Of a stretch of DNA of 64,000 bases, positions 61,627-64,000 are shown in pieces. Below the pieces are notes generated by a model. The model was not told where the DNA came from, did no database searches, and saw nothing but the letters and a program-made list of their open reading frames with translations. A program made the translations under genes and the position numbers. The stretch is from Ilumatobacter sp963746265. GTDB taxonomy: Bacteria; Actinomycetota; Acidimicrobiia; Acidimicrobiales; Ilumatobacteraceae. Numbering within the stretch: position 1 is the first letter of the stretch; every line of letters begins with the position of its first letter. Location of the stretch: NCBI GenBank assembly GCA_963746265.1, contig CAVVAM010000014.1:434001-498000 (forward strand), written 5' to 3'.

Positions 61627-62205
61627 ATGAACCAACCGACTGATCAGAACGAGAACCAGGACACCGAGGCCCACGTCTACATCCCCAAGGACGAGCGGGC
61701 GGGCAGCGGGACCGATGCCGAGGGTCACATGCCCCGACTCCGCTTCGTCGACGAGACAGGCGAGAACGACACCAACGGCGACACCGAAGGCCACAAGCGG
61801 AACGGGAGCCGCCTCGACGACGCCGACGAGGGCGACATGATCACCGACACCGAAGGCCACAAGCACCGGTTCAAGGGGATCGACGACGCCGACGAGGGCG
61901 ACATGATCACCGACACCGAAGGCCACCGACGGATGGCGAGTCGCCTGGACGGAGCCGACGAGGGAGACATAGTGACCGATGCCGAGGGTCACATGCCCCG
62001 AGTCCGCTTCGTCGACGACGCAGGCGAGAACGACACCAACGGCGACACCGAAGGCCACAAGCGGAACCGGAGCCGCCTCGACGACGCCGACGAAGGCGAC
62101 ATGATCGCCGATGCCGACGCCGAGGGCCACGGTCTCCGAGCAGCCGGCGACCCCGTCAACGAGCCGTCGGCCGTCCGGGGTCGCGACGGGCAGGGCCGCC
62201 GATGA
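61627..62205 (+). CDS. repeat peptide 2 with DTEGH/DAEGH motifs
   Basis: A 192-residue hydrophilic protein from ATG 61627 with GAGGAG 8 nt upstream. Eight D(T/A)E(G/A)H motifs are spaced 20-24 residues apart, each followed by a basic segment (KRNGSRLDDADEG, KHRFKGIDDADEG, MPRLRFVDETGEN). Units of the MPR-RFVD type alternate with KR-SRLDDADEG types, and two adjacent unit pairs look duplicated. It is clearly related to repeat peptide 1 at 59219. Its stop overlaps the GAF gene start (ATGA), and an S8 protease gene follows, so peptide, GAF protein and protease form one unit. Function unknown. Confidence 0.62.
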   Translation: MNQPTDQNENQDTEAHVYIPKDERAGSGTDAEGHMPRLRFVDETGENDTNGDTEGHKRNGSRLDDADEGDMITDTEGHKHRFKGIDDADEGDMITDTEGHRRMASRLDGADEGDIVTDAEGHMPRVRFVDDAGENDTNGDTEGHKRNRSRLDDADEGDMIADADAEGHGLRAAGDPVNEPSAVRGRDGQGRR

Positions 62206-62780
62206 CCGATCGGGCTCACCGGGCCGACCCTCACCTCGCGGTCCCGAGTCGACTCGGGCAGCTGTGTGAACTGGCCCGTTGGAGCCACGGCGCAGCCGCC
62301 GTTTCGGTCGCCGTCATCACCGACGACGGTCTCGAGTACATCGCCTCGTCCGGAGCCGGCGCCGATGAGATCGTCGGCACCCGGCTCCGTGCGGGCGAGG
62401 GCCTCGCCGGTTTCGTCGCCGCAACGGGGCAGTCGCTCGCTGTGCGCGACGCCGTCAGCGACCCGCGGTTCGCCCGCACGGTCGCCGAAGGCACCGGATA
62501 CGTCCCGGACGCGATCCAGATCACCCCGATCGTCGACGCCGACGGTGACGTCGCCGGTGTCATGTCGATGCTGGACCGTGGCCACCACGACGACGCACCA
62601 GCGGATCCACCGATCGCGCTCGCCGGCTTCGCCGACCTGGTCGCGTCCCTCCTCCCCCGCCGGCTGCCGGCGCAGGAGGCGACCGCCGAGTTGACGCGCC
62701 GCCTCGACGGTCTCGGCGACGACGACCGAGCCGCCGTGGTCGCGGCCATGTCCTCCGTTCTCGACGCGATCCAGCGCTGA
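62202..62780 (+). CDS. GAF-domain protein
   Basis: A 192-residue soluble protein, nearly all one GAF domain (residues 15-150): RAGEGLAGFVAATGQSLAVR and VPDAIQITPIVDADGDVAGV. GAF domains bind small ligands such as cyclic nucleotides, haem or other cofactors. There is no output domain, so it may act as a free sensor or partner. It is translationally coupled to repeat peptide 2 and lies 13 bp before the S8 protease gene. Confidence 0.75.
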   Translation: MTDRAHRADPHLAVPSRLGQLCELARWSHGAAAVSVAVITDDGLEYIASSGAGADEIVGTRLRAGEGLAGFVAATGQSLAVRDAVSDPRFARTVAEGTGYVPDAIQITPIVDADGDVAGVMSMLDRGHHDDAPADPPIALAGFADLVASLLPRRLPAQEATAELTRRLDGLGDDDRAAVVAAMSSVLDAIQR

Positions 62781-62793
62781 TCGCTTCACGTCG

Positions 62794-63636
62794 ATGGCCG
62801 ACGAGCACTCCCCAGATCTCGACCTGCCCGCCTGGTCGGAGGCGTTCCACGGCGACGGGCCTGGTGCAGCACCCGGCCTCGGTCTCGACCACCCGATCAC
62901 CCGCGAGTGGGCCTACGGCGACGGCACCGGAAGCGGCGTCCGGGTCGCCGTGGTCGACTGCGGCGTCGACGGAACGCATCCCCTCGTCGGTGGCGTCGCC
63001 GAGTACGTGGACGTCGTCCGTGACTCGGACGCCAACGAGGGTATCCGGTTCGACCTCGGCGACCACGACGACCTCTACGGCCACGGAACCGCCTGCGCTG
63101 CGATCATCCGATCACTCGCACCCGACGTCGAACTGGTCAGCGTGCGCGTGCTCGGCGCCGACCTCAAGGGCTCGGCGTTCAATTTCGCCCACGGCCTCGA
63201 CTGGTGTCTGGAGCACGGCGTCCGGATCGCCAACCTGAGCATGTCGACGTCGAACGAGAAGTACGCGGAGACGTTCCACGAGATCGTCGACGACGCCACC
63301 TTCGCACGCATGCTGATGGTCTCGGCCATGAACAACGAGCGCAAACGAACCATCCCGAGTGAATACGCCGGTGTGTTCTCCGTTGCATGCGCCCCCGGCA
63401 CCGATCGAGAGCAGGTGTGGTACAACCCCAACGCTCCGGCGGAGTGGGCCGCCGCCGGCATCGACGTCGAGATCGCCTGGAACGGCCACGGCTCGATCAC
63501 GGCCACCGGCAACAGCTTTGCAGCACCGGTGATCGCCGGACACCTCACCCGCATCCTCGGCGCCCACCCCGACCTCACCGTGTGGCAAGCCCGCACCGTC
63601 CTCGCTGCCATCGCCACCAACGCCACCCGAGGGTGA
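62794..63636 (+). CDS. S8 (subtilisin-like) serine protease without signal peptide
   Basis: A 280-residue protein with the complete catalytic triad: Asp55 in VAVVDCGVDGTHP, His97 in LYGHGTACA, Ser241 in ATGNSFAAPVIAG, and a likely oxyanion Asn near 180 (VSAMNNE). It has no signal peptide, no propeptide and no C-terminal domain, so it is probably cytoplasmic and minimal. S8 proteases of this kind mature several RiPP classes. Being in the same unit as a repeat peptide, it is a good candidate for cutting between DTEGH repeats. That is inference. Confidence 0.82.
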   Translation: MADEHSPDLDLPAWSEAFHGDGPGAAPGLGLDHPITREWAYGDGTGSGVRVAVVDCGVDGTHPLVGGVAEYVDVVRDSDANEGIRFDLGDHDDLYGHGTACAAIIRSLAPDVELVSVRVLGADLKGSAFNFAHGLDWCLEHGVRIANLSMSTSNEKYAETFHEIVDDATFARMLMVSAMNNERKRTIPSEYAGVFSVACAPGTDREQVWYNPNAPAEWAAAGIDVEIAWNGHGSITATGNSFAAPVIAGHLTRILGAHPDLTVWQARTVLAAIATNATRG

Positions 63637-64000
63637 GGTCTTCGGCGATCGGACGTTGACGACCGCCTCAGTGGCCGCCGCGAACGATGGGGACGGGTGG
63701 TCGTACCACGGGGTCGCGGGCGACGGACTGACCGCATCGGGCCGACGTCCGTGGGGCGCCGAGGCCGTCGCGATGGTCGACAGCGCCTGCCGCTGCGCCG
63801 GGGCCGGTCCGGACGGTGCGGCGCACCGGCTGCGAGCCCGATGCCGACGCTCGTGCGCACCCGGTCCACCGACGACGACGGAGCGGTCGTGCTGAGCGTG
63901 CGGGCTGTGTCCGCAGCGGCCTCCGGTGCTCGGACCAGGCCGGGAGCCTCGGGGGCCGAGCTACGACATGATCTCCACTGCGACCGACGCGCACGACATC
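63637..64000. other. window end, probably coding but frame unclear
   Basis: No single frame spans this stretch convincingly. The plus-strand frame from GTG 63671 (VAAANDGDGWSYHGVAGDG...) looks protein-like until about 63835. A second frame from ATG 63841 (MPTLVRTRSTDDDGAVVLSV) is protein-like to about 63910, and a third near the end reads SYDMISTATDAHDI. This could be one gene interrupted by small indels, or chance. I do not recognise it. Confidence 0.3.

Overview
The window is GC-rich chromosomal DNA of an actinobacterium. Two things point to that phylum: the metG-tatD-(cell wall gene)-rsmA-ispE order, and a 30-residue bS22/AURKAIP1-type ribosomal peptide gene beside ispE. The secreted repeat proteins ending in LLDTR, the DUF4032 gene beside eno, and many leaderless genes resemble Acidimicrobiia such as Ilumatobacter. 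That placement is inference. No rRNA, insertion sequence or CRISPR array is visible; there is one tRNA gene (Gln-TTG).

Layout. 1-4.9 kb: edge of a surface polysaccharide cluster (CpsD-like ATPase fragment, small membrane protein, Wzy/ligase-like protein, GT4 glycosyltransferase, GH51-like lipoprotein hydrolase). 5.0-8.2 kb: two secreted paralogues, one with three 351-bp tandem repeats. 8.2-13 kb: DUF192, rsmI, a HAD phosphatase, and a fold-III PLP decarboxylase/ATP-grasp pair. 13-19 kb: metG, tatD, double-psi-barrel-like gene, rsmA, ispE, bS22, tRNA-Gln, a frameshifted and shortened glmU, prs. 20.4-21.5 kb: an orphan protein with an eCIS-type motif. 21.6-37 kb: housekeeping and envelope genes (rplY, pth, mfd, PpiC-like lipoprotein, mazG fusion, eno, divIC-like gene, Nudix, K+ channel, HAD, CPA1 antiporter). 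37-40.5 kb: desaturase/PaaX pair and a CoxS/CoxM pair without CoxL.

40.5-63.6 kb is the unusual part. Three genes encode short internally repetitive peptides: a PSRRTLGR decapeptide repeat and two families with D(T/A)E(G/A)H repeats. They lie beside a PqqD-like/M50 protein with a degenerate cyclic-nucleotide-binding-like tail, an MFS transporter fused to a cyclic-nucleotide-binding domain, a Crp-family regulator, a GAF protein and a cytoplasmic-type S8 protease. A 1259-residue adenylate-cyclase-like ATPase and a roughly 3960-residue secreted protein with a C25-like protease domain sit between the two parts. TGTG-type inverted repeats lie about 102-113 bp upstream of the start codons of all three peptide genes and the giant protein. 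A strong hairpin separates two of the peptide genes from the downstream gene. I read this as a possible cyclic-nucleotide-controlled repeat-peptide system, perhaps RiPP-like. This is inference from context; I do not recognise a described system.

Several first-of-operon genes have a TAnnnT- or nAnnnT-type -10 box exactly 6-7 nt before the start codon, indicating leaderless transcription. That pattern fixes several start codons. Two apparent -1 frameshifts (glmU and the decapeptide gene) are each repaired by one extra base in a short homopolymer, so consensus error is a real possibility.
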